Shown here piece by piece: positions 43,401 to 55,439 of a stretch of DNA of 64,000 nucleotides (its first letter is position 1; every line of letters starts with the position of its first letter). The notes under the pieces are model-generated. The model searched no databases, was not told where the DNA came from, and was given only the letters and a program-made list of their open reading frames with translations. Position numbers and translations under genes: made by a program. The DNA comes from Adiantum capillus-veneris (lineage: Eukaryota > Streptophyta > Polypodiopsida > Polypodiales > Pteridaceae), in NCBI GenBank assembly GCA_014529385.2, contig CM043944.1, forward strand, positions 174,295,240-174,359,239, in the 5' to 3' direction.

Positions 43401-44721
43401 AGATCATGAACTGTACATCTATCATCCACAAATTTGACTACAAGTCCAAGTCTAGCAAGTGCAGATACAAACAAAAGATTCTTCTTGATCCCAGGTACAT
43501 AAAGTGCATCAACAAGTGTGAAAGAATTTCCATTTGCAGCAGTAAGCACAATCTTTTCAACTTTGTGAACTGCATAAGAGGCATTGTTGGCACAAGTGAC
43601 TGAATTCCCATGAGGGACAGACTCGAGAGAGGTGAACAATTCATGATGTGTGGTAATGTGCTTTGTAGCACCACTGTCGAAATACCATACATGTGAATCT
43701 GCAGCAATTAACATGCATGCGTCATGGACAAAAGGATTGTAAGTGCACTCTGCATTAAAAGCCCATTTTGCATCAACATCAGCATCACAGTCTCCTTTCA
43801 CAAAAGGCTCAAGAATGGCTGCATTTGTAGTGGAACCATCATTTGCAGTGGAACCACCCTCTTTCTTATTCGCCTCTTTGGCCTTCAAGTTAGGACACTG
43901 CTTGATCAAGTGATCTTTATCTTTACAATAATGGCAACACATCTTCTTTTTTCCCTTATCACTAGAATTGCCAGATGAAGTGCTGCCAGCAGAACCATTG
44001 GAAAAAGAAGTTTTGCCACTCGCAGTAGAACCATAAGAAGTGGTTGCATTGCTATTACCACCCTTTCTTTGAGAAGCAATAAAAGCCTGTTCAATTGCAC
44101 ACTATCTAGTCCTTTTTTTTTTGGAAAGTGACTCTTGCAACAACAATGTGCATAATGCATCAAACATTACAACTTCAGGGTTTCCTTGGGTCATAAGTCT
44201 CCAAGTACTAGCAAAAGTCTGGTAAGAATATGGTAAGGCATCAAGAATAGTCTGCACAAGGGAAGTGTCTGAAATGACTTCACGTGCAGAAACAAGTTGC
44301 TCATTGATATCCTTGACACCAGCAAGGAAAGTGTCCATATCATCTTCCTCATGCATAATCTTCGACTCCAACTCTTTACGCAGAAGCAAAGCAATTTTAG
44401 CTTCATTGCGACTTGCATAAAGACCAGCCAAAATATCCCAAGCATGTTTTTCACATTTTGCTGATCGAATGTGAGGAACAATGGTGAGCTTCACAGACAA
44501 CGCAATCAATGCATGAGCCTGCGCATCCTTTACATCCCAACAAGATTGTTCTTCCGTAGGCAAAACAACTCTAATAGCAGCAATCCTTGCAGCAAGACCT
44601 GCCACATCCTCAGCATCGCCTACATCCTCAGAACCAAGACGTACATGAATGCCTTGCACAATATTCCAGATGCCCTTTGACACAAGAACATGTTGCATCA
44701 TATAAGCGCACATAGGGTAAT

Positions 44722-44946
44722 TGTTACCATATACATGTGGTAGTGATGTGTGTGAACACACTAGGACCGTCAGGGCATTTTTTCCCTCGTTAGGAGGTTT
44801 ATTCCCCCGAGCATTGTATATACGGCCATCACTCTAGGGCTATCTATCTTTCCATTGCACACTAAGTAATACACTCTCTATTGTGCCTTGAGCTTCCTTC
44901 GTCTTCTCCAAGCTGTGTGCGTTTCTCTGCAACCCTAATTCCAACA
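44722..44946 (+). repeat. 5' LTR of Copia-3
   Basis: TGTTACCATATACATG...TTCCAACA, 225 bp. Confidence 0.93.
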
Positions 44947-45308
44947 ATTGGTATCAGAGCAGGTTGCGTCCTCCCGGGCTTAGTCGACAGCTGCTCCAGT
45001 ACACGCTTGCTCACTTTCTCCGATTTCAGTGAGGTTTGGCGAGCGTTCGCAGGTCAACAAATATTGCGGGTAGGCTTGTAGAGCTCGGTCTACTCAGATT
45101 TTTGATTCGGGCTCATTTTGGCCTCTGTTTCCACTACACGCAGTACTGCACAGGCTATTTCGTCATTTTGTGCAAAATTTATGTCAGTGTCATTTTCTGC
45201 ATAGCAGGTGCCTTATAGTCTTCTACGGTTTGTGCTATACAGCATGTGTTGTTCACGCTCCGTTTATCCTATTTTCAGGCAGTTTTCACATCAGGTGCAG
45301 CATTTACC

Positions 45309-48300
45309 ATGGCTGACAACAACAACACGATGTGTTCTAGATGTTTTCTGCTGAGGACAGGTTGGATGGGGAAAATCATCCTATGTAGGCTTATATGATG
45401 CAACATGTTCTTGTGTCAAAGGGCGTCTGGAACATTGTGCAGGGCATTGATGTACGTTCTGGTTCTGAGGATGTAGGCGATGTTGAGGATGTTGCAGGTC
45501 TTGCTACAAGGATTGCTGCTATTAGAGTTGTTTTGCCTACGGTAGAACAAGCTCGTTGGGATGTAAAGGATGCGCAGGCTCATGCATTGATTACGTTGTC
45601 TGTGAAGCGCACCATTGTTCCTCACATCCGTTCAACAAAATCTGCAAAACAGGCTTCGGATATTTTGGCTGGTCTTTATGCAAGCCGCAATGACGCTAAA
45701 ATTGCTTTGTTGCGTAAAGAGCTGGAGTCGAAGATTATGCATGAGGAAGATGATATGGACACTTTCCTTGCTAGTGTCAAGGATATCAATGAGCAACTTA
45801 TTTTTTATCAATGAGCAACTTATTTTTGCAGGTGAAGTCATTTCAGACAGTTCCCTTGTGTAGACTGTTCTTGATGCCTTACCAAATCCTTACCAGACTT
45901 TTGCCAGTACTTGGAGACTTATGACCCAAGGAAATCCAAAAATTGTCAAGTTTGATGCATTATGCATATAGCTGTTGCAAGAGTCACTTTCCAAAAAAAA
46001 ACAAGACTAGGCAGTGTGCAGTTGAACAGGCCTTTATTGCTTCTCAAAGAAAGGGTGGTAACAATAATGCAGCCACTTCTTATGGTTCTGCTGCGAGTGG
46101 CAAAAATTTTGTTCATAATGCTTCTACTGACAGCACTTCGTCTGGCAATTCTGGTGATAAGGAAAAAAAGAAGATGCGTTGCCATTGTTGTAAATCCAAT
46201 GATCACTTGATCAAGTCGTGTCCTAAGTTGAAGGCCAAAGAGGCTAAGAAGAAAGAGGGTGGTTCCACTGCAAATGCTGGTTCCACTACAAATGCAGCCA
46301 TTGTTGAGTCTTCTGTGAAAGGAGACTGTAATGCTGATGTTGATGCAGAATGGGCTTTTAGCGTAGAGTGCACTTACAATCCTGCTGTCCATGACGCATG
46401 CTTGTCAGTTGCTGCAGATTCACATGTGTGGTATTTCGATAGTGGTGCTACAAAGCACATTACCTCACATCGTGAATTGTTTACCTCTCTGGAGTCTATC
46501 CCTCATGGGAATTCAGTCACTTGTGCCAACAACGCCTCTTATCCAGTTCAAGGAGTTGGAAAGATTGTGCTCACTGCTGTTAATGGCAGTTCCTTCACAC
46601 TTGTTGATGCACTTTATGTACCTGGGATCAAGAAGAATCTCTTGTATGTATCCGCACTTGCTAGACTTGAACTTGTAGTCAAATTTGTGGATGACAGATG
46701 TACAGTTCATGATCTCAGTTTTGGTGATGAAATTGTTGCATCTGGCCTTTTGTGCCGTGGGCTGTAAGAGCTCACTTTGTATGACAAGTGTGGACAAAAT
46801 TTTGCAAATGCTGTTGCAGATTCAAGGGCTATTTCAGATGCAAAACTTTGGCATGCACGTTTTGGTCATCTGAATTTTGCCAGTTTGCTGCGTTTGCAAA
46901 AATTTGATATGGTTGCTTCTTTGCCACCTCTTGAAGCACCTGTCAAACATGTTTGTGAAGGCTGTATTTTGGGTAAGATGCAACGTTCTAAGTTTCCAAA
47001 GGATGGTTCAGTTCGGGCCACATGCAGGTTGCAGCTTGTGCATAGTGATGTTTGTGGGCCCATGCAAACTCCGTCCTTGGGCAATTACCTGTACTTCGTG
47101 ACTTTCATTGATGATTACTCCAGGCATGCATGGGTATTTCCGCTTAAAGCGAAGTCCGAAGTTTTTATGTGCTTCAAACAATTTCTGGCTATGGCTGAAA
47201 ATGTCTCGAAATGTACTATGGGCATCCTCCATTCTGATCGAGGGGGGGAGTACATGTCTCATGAATTTAATGCATTTCTGGCTAGTCGTGGGATAAAACA
47301 CCAATGTACAGTGCCTTATACACCTCAGCAAAATGGTGTTGCTGAGAGGAAAAACAGGTCACTGACGGAAATGGCACGATGTATGGTCAAAAGCCAAGCT
47401 TTGCCGCATTCTTTTCGGCTTGAGGCCATCATGTGTGCCACTTATGTACTTAACAAGTGTCCTATGAAAGCTTTGCAGTCTATTACTCCATATGAAGCAT
47501 GGCATGACAGAAAGCCTTCTATTGAGCACATGCGTGTTTTTGGCTGTTTGGCATATGCTTCGGTGCCACAAGTGCAGCGCAGAAAATTGGATGATAAGGC
47601 TGTCAAATGTAAGTTATTTTGGTTATAGTACTGAAAGCAAAGGTTACAGGTTGTATCATCCGCAAACAAAACGTATTCTAGTTTCACGGGATGTAGTATT
47701 TGTGGAAGATTCTGTTCAGCCCTTGTTGTCATGTACTAGAGACAATAATGTAAGCTCACACGACATTTATGACACTCTGTTGCCTCTTTTCAGTGGTGAA
47801 AATACAATAATGTAAGCTCGCAAGACATTTATGACACTTTGTTGCCTCTTTTCAGTTGTGGAAATACGAATGTAATTTCCAATGAGGCAAATGTACAGCC
47901 TATGGGGGTTTCTGAAAATGTTACAGATCAGCCTATTATTGATGCAGATGTACATGATGTACTTGATGAGGAAAGGGCTGAAAATGAGCAGGCTAGAGGT
48001 ATGCCAAAATGGCTAGTGCACACTTTGCGTGATAGTAAATTGGATGCACCTTTGTCTAGTCGTACTTGTTTAGGCTCTCGCCATGCATCTTATGCTTTAG
48101 ATTGTTATGCTTTGGCTGTGTCTAGCTTACATGATGTTGAGGAGCCTCTGTCTTTTGATGAAACACAGAATTAGAAAATTGGATGGCTACCATTCAATCA
48201 GAATATGATGCACTTATAGAAAATGACACATGGACTTTATCTGATTTACCTCCTAGCAAAAAGGCCATTGGTACGAAGTGGGTTTACAAGTTGAAACACA

Positions 48301-49679
48301 AGCTGGATGGTGAGATCGATCGCCATAAGGCTCGACTTGTTGCAAAGGGTTATGCACAACAAAAAGGCATTGATTATGAAGAGACTTTTTCTCCCACTTG
48401 TCGTATGACTACTGTGCGTTTTCTATGTGCATTGGCAGCCCATTTTGGTTGGGATGTACATCAATCAGACATTGTTATTGCTTTCTTGAATGGTGACTTA
48501 TTTGAGGAAGTTTATGTAACGCAGCCTCGCGGTTTTTTCATAAAAGGACAAGAGGACAAAGTGTGCAAATGTAAGAAGGCTTTGTATGTGTTGAAGCAAT
48601 CTCCTCGTGCTTGGTATGAGAAAGCTGACACTCATTTGGTTAAATGAGGCTTTTGTAACAGTCCAACAGAAAGCACATTGTATGTAAAGCGTGAGGGTGA
48701 TGTACTTCTCATTGTGGTTCTTTATGTCGATGATTTGTTGATCACTGGACCAAATGAGAGACATATTGCTGAATTTAAGGCTGATTTGAATGCTACTTTC
48801 AAGATGAAATATTTGGGGTTGTTGCATCATTACTTGGGTATACAGTTTAAGCAGTGTGATGGTAGTATTGCCTTGTGTCAGAAAAGTTACATAGAGACAT
48901 TGCCATGTAAGTTTGGACTTGAAAATTGAAAACCTATTGCCACTCCCATGGAAACGGGTTTGAAGTTGAGTCTACATGATGCTGGTAATCCTGATGATGT
49001 CACTCTTTACCAAACTGTTGTTAGATGCCTCATTTATGTATGCAACACGAGGCCGGATATTCAGTTTGCAGTCTCACAGGTCAGTAGATGTATGCATAGC
49101 CCAGGGTCTAAGCATTGGCAGGCTGTCAAGAGGATTTTCCGCTACCTTAGTGGCACTTTACATCTTGGCTTGTTTTATCCCAAGGGGGGATCAAAACCGC
49201 TAGACTTACATGCTTTTTGGATTCAAATTGGACTGGTTGTTTTGACACGCGAGTGTCCACAAGTGGTTTTTGTTTCATGCTTGGCAGTTCATGTATATCA
49301 TGGTTGAGCAAGAAGCAACCTACTGTGGCCACTTCGAGTTGTGAGGCTGAGTACAGGGCAGCCTTCACAGCTATGGTTGAGTGTGTATGGCTCAGACGCC
49401 TTATGGCTGATTTGGGTGTTGGACAGGACAGTGCCAACACTATCTACACTGACAGTCAGAGCGCATTGGCAGTTGCAAGGAGCCCCGTTTTTCATGCTCG
49501 CACAAAGCACATTGAGTTGCATTACCACTATGTCAGGGAGAGGCTCTCAGCAGGAGAGATCAGCTTGTCGTATGTGCCAACACAGGACAACCTTGCAGAT
49601 CTTTTCACAAAGGCATTGTCACGTGAGAAGCTTGAAGCTTTCCACAAAGCTTTGGGCTTACTCCCCTTTGTGGACTTAT
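45309..49679 (+). pseudogene. Copia-3 gag-pol, multiply broken
   Basis: Gag starts at ATG 45309 (MADNNNTM) but shifts frame within 30 codons. The piece 45395-45814 is good gag. A 22-bp duplication (ATCAATGAGCAACTTATTTTT twice, 45785-45830) breaks it. 45943-46767 carries gag knuckle CHCCKSNDHLIKSC and protease WYFDSGATKHI; a stop (TAT to TAA at 46765-46767) follows. 46777-47628 is the integrase with HSDRGGEYMS and TPQQNGVAERKN. A second tandem duplication of about 64 bp lies at 47750-47870. RT and RNase H occupy 48183-49679 with stops at 48645 and 48927 that Copia-1 shares. This copy keeps the gag start that Copia-1 lost. Confidence 0.88.
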
Positions 49680-49753
49680 CATGTCCTCAGGGCATGGCAC
49701 TTCCCTTTACTCATGTGCCATCTCTTGTTCACCGCATCACTCGAGAGGGGATT

Positions 49754-49980
49754 TGTTACCATATACATGTGGTAGTGATGTGTGTGAACACACTAGGACC
49801 GCCGGGGCATTTTTTCCCTCTTTAGGAGATTTTTCCCCCCGAGCATTGTATATACACCCATCACTCTAGGGCTATCTATCTTTCCAATGCACACTATGTA
49901 ATACACTCTTTATTGTGTGCCTTGAGCTTCCTTCATCTTCTCCAAGCCGTGTGCCTTTCTCTGCAACCCTAATTCCAACA
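49754..49980 (+). repeat. 3' LTR of Copia-3
   Basis: 227 bp, TG...CA, similar to 44722-44946 with several substitutions. Confidence 0.93.
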
Positions 49981-50411
49981 GCAATTGTCCCCATCTAACC
50001 TGTCCTGAAGAGCAAACATCTTGAACACATCTGTGTTGTTGTCAGCCATGGTAAATGCTGCACCTGATGTGAAAACTGCCCGAAAAGAGGGGAAACGAAG
50101 CGGGAACAGCACGTGCTATATAGCACAAACCGTAGAAGATTGTAAGGCACCTATTATGAAGAAAACAACACTAACAAAAATTTTGCACAAAATGACAAAA
50201 TAGCATGTGTAGTACTGTCTGTAGTGGAAACGAAGGTCGAAATGAGCCTGAATCAGAAATCTGAGCAGACTGAACTCTATGAGGCCGCCCGAAAATTTTG
50301 TTGACTTGTGAACGCTCGCCAAAGCTCACTGAAATCGGAGAAAATGAGCAGGCGTGTGCTGGAGCTGCTGGCGACTAAGCTCGGGAGGACACAACCTGCT
50401 CTAATACCAAT

Positions 50412-50636
50412 CATTGAAATTAGGGTTGCAAAGAAACACACACAGCTTAGAGAAGATGAAGGAACCTCAAGGCACACAATAGAGAGTGTGTTACTCAGTG
50501 TGCAATGGAAAGATGGATAGCCCTAGAGTGATGGGCGTATATATAATGCACGGGGGAAAAAACCTCCTAAAGAAGGAAAAAATCCCCGGCGGTCCATTGT
50601 GTTCACACACATCACTACCACATGTATATGGTAACA
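50412..50636 (-). repeat. 5' LTR of Copia-2
   Basis: + strand starts CATTGAAATTAGGG where intact copies have TGTTGGAATTAGGG, and ends ATATGGTAACA. The primer-binding site is just left of it (about 50396-50411). Confidence 0.88.
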
Positions 50637-50641
50637 TCAAG

Positions 50642-51423
50642 GTTATATCCAATGTTAAGAAAGAGCCAGCCAAGTCTAAATCTTTGTTTCCTAGACGCTT
50701 GATTCGTGCATATCCAACAACTACAGCTGATGTGGTAAACTTGTTGACTAGTTTTTTGTGACAGAGTTCCAAAGCCGAGGAAGTCAACATGATCACGGTC
50801 TACTTTGGATTGAGAATGCACCAATATTAGACAAAGATTTCGACAATACTCTAATTCAATTTGTTGACAAGTATATTTCAACAAATAGTTCTCTACTTCC
50901 AAAACATTTGGAGGACATACAAACCCACCACCATCGAAAAACATGCTTCAAAAAAGGAAAAAAATGCCACTTTGATTCTCCACATTACCCAATTCCATAC
51001 ACACTTATTCTCCATCTAGAGCCATGTGACCAAAACACTCTAAAGAAACATAAAACAATCTTGAACCGAATTAGCTCCAGTGTTGAGGACAACGAGCACA
51101 TAGACAACTTTTCTTTTGTGCATTGGCTTGCAAATTTTGATATTGGCTTGGGAGACTACATTGCCGCTTTGAGAGCAACAATATCTGTGCCTACTATCTT
51201 CCTCAAAAGGGATCCCAAAGATGCATACACAAATAATTTCAATGCAAAGCTATCAATCTTGTGGGATGCCAATATTGATATCCAATTTGTGCTAAATGCA
51301 CATGGGGCTGCTAGCTACTGCACCTTATACATGACCAAGTTTGACAACCCCCTCATAGATGCAATTAAAACTCAGCATGACTTCTGTATCAACATGAATG
51401 CACCAATAATAGACAGACTTTGA
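50642..51423 (+). pseudogene. Helitron Rep (HUH nuclease) domain
   Basis: After a few broken codons the frame reads RGSQHDHGLLWIENAP, the H-x-H metal-binding motif of rolling-circle Rep proteins in the form typical of Helitrons. A Cys/His-containing middle follows (CFKKGKKCHFDSPHYPI). Then comes NIDIQFVLNAHGAASYCTLY continued by MTK: the paired tyrosines in Y-C-T-L-Y-M-T-K fit the two-Tyr nuclease motif. Rep nicks and joins transposon ends during rolling-circle transposition. Both His residues and both Tyr residues remain, although the frame stops at 51421. Confidence 0.8.
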
Positions 51424-51900
51424 AGGATTAACAATCACATTCTCAACACACAACATATTGGTTCCCAACAAGCAATTTACATTGCACTCTCCTTGCCATT
51501 GTACAGTGCAAGACGTGAATTCGCTTACATTGAAACAAACCATCCAATAGAACGCCCATTGCATCTAAAGAAGAAATCAATGTTGCAAAACCTAGAACCC
51601 ACTAGCTCTGAAATTTTCTTTGAAAATGTGATCGACAAGTATGCTCGCAGGTCCCCACAATGGCACCTTCTTTGTTTGGTAGACTTTGCTTCGACCGTAA
51701 ATCATGTATGAGCCTCTTGGAAACCATTGAGAAAACAAAGAATCATACTCTATGTCCATTACAATGTTATGAAAGACCCCAAAAACTTCTATAGAGAGCA
51801 TTGCTTGCTTTATTTGGCATGGTGAGAAATTGATTACCAACATTTGACAGAAGGATGCATTTGGAAAAGTCCCTACGAGGAGAATTTAATCACACTTAAA
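51424..51900 (+). pseudogene. Helitron Rep-helicase connecting region
   Basis: Continues the Rep frame after one TGA: SQQAIYIALSLPLYSARREF, ERPLHLKKKSMLQNL and VIDKYARR are recognisable Helitron linker motifs. Several stops follow. Confidence 0.65.
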
Positions 51901-52164
51901 AGCAATGAGGACAAGTACAATAAAGAATCCATGCTTTTGGATCCAAAAACAAAGAAAAAACTCTATCCCCACTAACAAGTGATGACAATTCCCATTCCTC
52001 ACCATCCAATCAAACTTAAGGTGACATTGCTCTAGATTTGGATATCCAATGCTTCTCTAGATGAAGGAACTCCTTCCCAGCATGCAAACATATAGTAATG
52101 ACTAATGACTCTTACTTTGCACCTTTAGAAAACTTCAACGCACAACAAAAACATATTTTCAACG

Positions 52165-52892
52165 ATGACTACTGAAGAAACGTCTACATCAAACAAGGCC
52201 TTTCACCTCTTTCTCACTGAAGGTACAGGAATAGGAAAAACCTTCACTTTAGTTCTCATTGATCAAGGTTTGTTGCGTTTTTACATCCATAGAACACCCG
52301 AGGATCCAGAAGTACCAAAAGTTTTGCTTTTGGCGTACACATGTAAAGCCGCACTCAATATAGATGGAATAATTATGCACTCATCTCTTCATCTTACCCT
52401 TATAACTTCATCCAACACTAGCTTGAGTGCAGAGATGCTTGACGCCTTATCAATAGCATACAAAATTTACAACTTGTGGTATTTGACTAAGTGTCATTAA
52501 TAGGCAGAAACCTATTGACACTAGCAGATTCTTGTCTACAAGCCATTAAATGTGTACATGATAAACCTTTCAAAGGGTTGGATGTGCTACTTTGTGGTGA
52601 TCTTTGTCAAGTGATCCCCATGCGAGATTCATGGATTTTCACAAAAAGCCTTCTAAACTTGAAACCATTGCCCCATCCTATTGGCATGAGTTCCCAAAAT
52701 GCTTCAAAACTTACAACAACCATGCGACAAGATGACACACAATTCGTGGAAATTTTGAACAGAATACGAGTGGGTCAACAAACATCTCACAACATTGACC
52801 ATCTTAACTCCAAATATCACCGTCCAATCCCAAGCAATGATCTTATATCTTACTTATTTTACTCCAACAAAAACAAAGACAAGCACAATTAA
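52165..52892 (+). pseudogene. Helitron Pif1-type helicase, motifs I to III
   Basis: Walker A appears as GTGIGKTFTLVLI, followed by VPKVLLLAYTCKAALNIDG and MHSSLHL, the usual Pif1/Helitron wording (A-x-T-G-x-A-A-x-N-I-x-G ... T-x-H-S). After a small frameshift near 52485, MSLIGRNLLTLADSCLQAI and VLLCGDLCQVIPM match the Walker B neighbourhood and motif III (G-D-x-x-Q-L-x-P). The helicase would unwind DNA 5' to 3' during rolling-circle transposition. Confidence 0.78.
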
Positions 52893-53023
52893 AAAACATT
52901 CAACGAAATGGAGGGGCTTCCACAAACATTCATTGCATAGACAAGCGCAATACTTCATGCAATAGAACTATACACATTCCTGATGATCCCAAACTCACTG
53001 CTGGTCTGCACACAAAATTAAGC

Positions 53024-53510
53024 TTGAAGCCAAAAATGATTGTTGAGTTATGTTCAAGTAATCTAGACATTTTGGATGGGCTGGTCAACAGTGCAGAGGG
53101 AGTTTATAAATGCACCACTCAAATATCTATTCAATCCATAATTTGGATTCACTTTACAATTTTTGAAACAAGGAGAAAGAGACGCTTGAGACACAAAATC
53201 TCTACACAACTAGCATTTCTCAACAATGGACTCCAATAGAGAGAATAACACATGAATTTCGAGTGGGGAAAAACAAGATGAACACAATAACAAGAAGCCA
53301 ATTACCTCTTGAGCCAGCTTCTGCACAAACAATACACAGGTCCCAAGGTTTACGCTTAGCACACTTGCATTTAGCCCGCTAAATATAAGAACACATGGCC
53401 TCACCTATACGACCCTTTCGCGTATAAAAGATCCAAAAAAACCTCTACTTGCTTGAGAAATTAAGTCTTAAAAACATAAGAGTGGATGCAAATGTGATCC
53501 AAGAAATAAA
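53024..53510 (+). pseudogene. Helitron helicase, C-terminal motifs
   Basis: Frame changes are frequent, but HGLTYTTLSRIKDPK (helicase motif VI) and NLYLLEKLSLKNIRVDANVI are clear and are followed within 30 codons by the endonuclease-like segment. Confidence 0.7.
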
Positions 53511-53531
53511 TCACCTTAAAGTGCATACACA

Positions 53532-53748
53532 GTGAGTTTTCTCACAAAAAATTTCCAACAACCTCAAAATTCTCACATACTCATTCAATCCATTAATGTC
53601 ATCTCCCTTTGTAAACATCAACACAAACTACTTAGAAATAAATCCTTAACCTCCTGCACAATACTATGCTTACAAGAAACAAGACTAAAGACCGAAGCTG
53701 CTTTTCCTGCAACAAATTTTTATCTGCTACGCTCTTTTGAAGACGCGA
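53532..53748 (+). pseudogene. endonuclease-like (EEP family) segment at the Helitron C-terminus
   Basis: The open frame contains ILIQSINVISLCKHQHKLL and CTILCLQETRLKTEAAFP. The L-Q-E-T-x-L block and the preceding N-V-x-S-L are marks of the exonuclease-endonuclease-phosphatase fold, where that Glu binds metal. In Helentrons such a domain follows the helicase. Only the first ~70 residues survive; the rest is cut by a copia LTR at 53749. Confidence 0.6.
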
Positions 53749-55430
53749 TGCAGGTGCGCATTCGGGTGTGTGGATGCGTGCACAAGCAAGAGAGAATCGG
53801 TGAGGGGGAATTGGGGAAGAAGGAGAAGCACAGACAACTGCTTCGGTTAGTGGAGTAGAAAGTGAGAGTTCTCAAGTCCACTCTCACTTTCTCTCCCTAT
53901 ATTCATTATAGAGAAAACAAAGTTAGGGGTGGTTTCCATGGCCACTTGGCCTACACCCCAACAACCTCCCACTTGAAGGTCAGGGAGGCCAATAGTTGCA
54001 TCAGTATAGTTAGTCTATACAAAGTCAATGAAGCATCTCGTAGGCTTCATCCTACACCCATAAGCTTTATGCAATGTGTAAACTGCTCCGAGGCTAGGCT
54101 CTTCATGAGAGCATCTGCGGGGTTGTCATCAGTGTGAACATTGACAAGCTCAATGCGCTTGCCAGCCAATACATCTCAAATGACAAAGAAATGGCACTTT
54201 GACTATCACAATGCAGTACTGGAACCTCGTGAATGCCCAAATCTCCCACTAGACGAGCTAACCATATGGCTTCCTTGCTGGCGTCAGATACAACAACATA
54301 CTCTACCTTAGTGGTAGATGAAGACGTGAAGTCTTGGAGACACAATCTCCATGAGATAGCTGCTCTAGCAAACATGAACACATAGCCAGATGTGGACCTT
54401 CTACTATCCACACAACCCGCATAATCTGCATCCGTGTAACCCACAATATATGCATCGTTGTTCCCGAAGTGTAAACACTTGCTAGTTGTACCCTTCAGGT
54501 ACCTGAGGATTTTCTTCACTGTTTCCCAATGCTTCTTGCTAGGGTTTTACATGTACTTACTAACCACTCCCACTGCATGTGCAATGTCTGATCTTGTGGC
54601 TACCATAGCATACATCAAACGGCGAACTTCTGAAGAATAATGGCACTTTCACCATTTCCTCTTTCTTAGCATCTGTCTTTGGAGAATCTTCCTTGCTAAG
54701 TTTTAAGTATGCTTGCATTGGGGTACTCAATGACTTCCTCCCCTACATACTAAAACGTTGCAAGACCTTGTGGATGTATTTTTCTTGAGACAATTCAAGA
54801 ATTCCATGTTGCCTATCTCTCTTGATGCGCATAACAAGAAAGTGATTGGCATTTCCCAAATCTTTCATGGAAAATTGAGTGCTTAGAATATTTCTCAACT
54901 GATCGATCTCATCAATTAATTTCCCTGTGATAAGCATATCATCTACATAAACGATTAAGGTGATTAAAGAACCATCGTTCAACTTTGTTGTGTATAAGAA
55001 GTGATCCTCTTGACTCCTTATGTAACCCTGAGACTGCATGAATTTGTCAAACTTTTGGTAACAATGCCTTGAACCTTACTTGAGTCCATAGAGTGCCTTT
55101 TTAATTCTACAAGCCAATTCTACCCTCGTTGGCTTTTAAGTTTCACATACTAAACCCTCTAGCTATTTCATATAGACATCTTCATCTAGATCCTCTTGAA
55201 GAAATGTTGTTTTCACGTCCATTTGGCCAAGTTTCATGTCCTGGATAGCAACCAAGACAAGCACGGTGTGAAGTGTAGTCATCTTGACTACTCATCAAAA
55301 TCCAAACCTTTTTTGTTGCTTGAAACCCTTAGAAATTAGACGAGCCTTGTACCTAGGCTTGGGATCTTCCACTGTATACTTCTTCTTGTATACCCACTTG
55401 CAAGGTAAACATGTTTTCCCTGTAATGGAA
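53749..55430 (-). mobile_element. degenerate Ty1/copia of a second family
   Basis: Read on the minus strand: RT motifs (KARLISKGFKQQ near 55330, QSQGYIRSQEDHFLYTT and VYVDDMLITG at 55039-54743) and RNase H (GYTDADYAGCVDSRRSTSGY, SSTTKVEY, 54519-54103). Next comes a purine-rich stretch, then an LTR starting TGTTGGGGTGTAGGCCAAG at 53963 and ending near 53749. Many stops. The 5' half and the second LTR were not found. RNase H wording shows it is not the Copia-1/2/3 family. Confidence 0.8.
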
Positions 55431-55439
55431 ATGGACTAT

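Larger units (their letters stand above)
44722..49980 (+). mobile_element. Copia-3: Ty1/copia element nested in Copia-2
   Basis: LTRs at 44722-44946 and 49754-49980, iMet primer site TTGGTATCAGAGCAGG at 44948-44963, purine tract GAGAGGGGA at 49743-49751. The flanks GTAAT (44717-44721) and GCAAT (49981-49985) are a target-site duplication with one change. Removing the element restores the Copia-2 gag frame (…GDN-YPMCAYMMQHV on the minus strand), which confirms the nesting. Confidence 0.92.
40573..50049 (-). pseudogene. Copia-2 gag-pol, interrupted by Copia-3 and other lesions
   Basis: Gag starts at ATG 50049 (MADNNTDVFKM), runs to 49981, jumps over Copia-3 and continues from 44721 to about 44102. 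After one stop follow CHYCKDKDHLIKQC, protease WYFDSGATKHI (43942-43106), integrase core (43087-42821, ending in a frameshift next to a G run), integrase tail (42734-42147), an RT piece with a deletion (42067-41843), RT (41763-41167) and RNase H (41159-40573). The RT metal site reads YVNDLL where relatives have YVDDLL, so one catalytic Asp is lost. At least four frameshifts or stops make it dead. Confidence 0.88.
40270..50636 (-). mobile_element. Copia-2: Ty1/copia element inserted in the Helitron, itself carrying Copia-3
   Basis: LTRs at 40270-40496 (3') and 50412-50636 (5'), read on the minus strand, of the same family as Copia-1 and Copia-3. A perfect TCAAG duplication (40265-40269 and 50637-50641) flanks the whole 10.4-kb block, so Copia-3 entered later. 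The 5' LTR inner end and primer site have several transitions (TTGGTATTAGAGCAGG), and the LTR pair is more diverged than in Copia-1, consistent with being the oldest of the three. Confidence 0.93.
39810..53748 (+). mobile_element. decayed Helitron of Helentron layout, split by Copia-2/Copia-3
   Basis: Removing Copia-2 (40270-50636) and one TCAAG joins two halves of one rolling-circle transposon: a Helitron-like N-terminal region (39925-40269), the Rep core (50642-51423), a connecting region (51423-51900), a Pif1-type helicase (52165-53510) and an endonuclease-like segment (53532-53748). Several stops and frameshifts mark it as dead. No TC...CTRR ends or terminal hairpin were located, so the outer limits are unknown; the right end is cut by another copia LTR at 53749. 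Confidence 0.75.
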
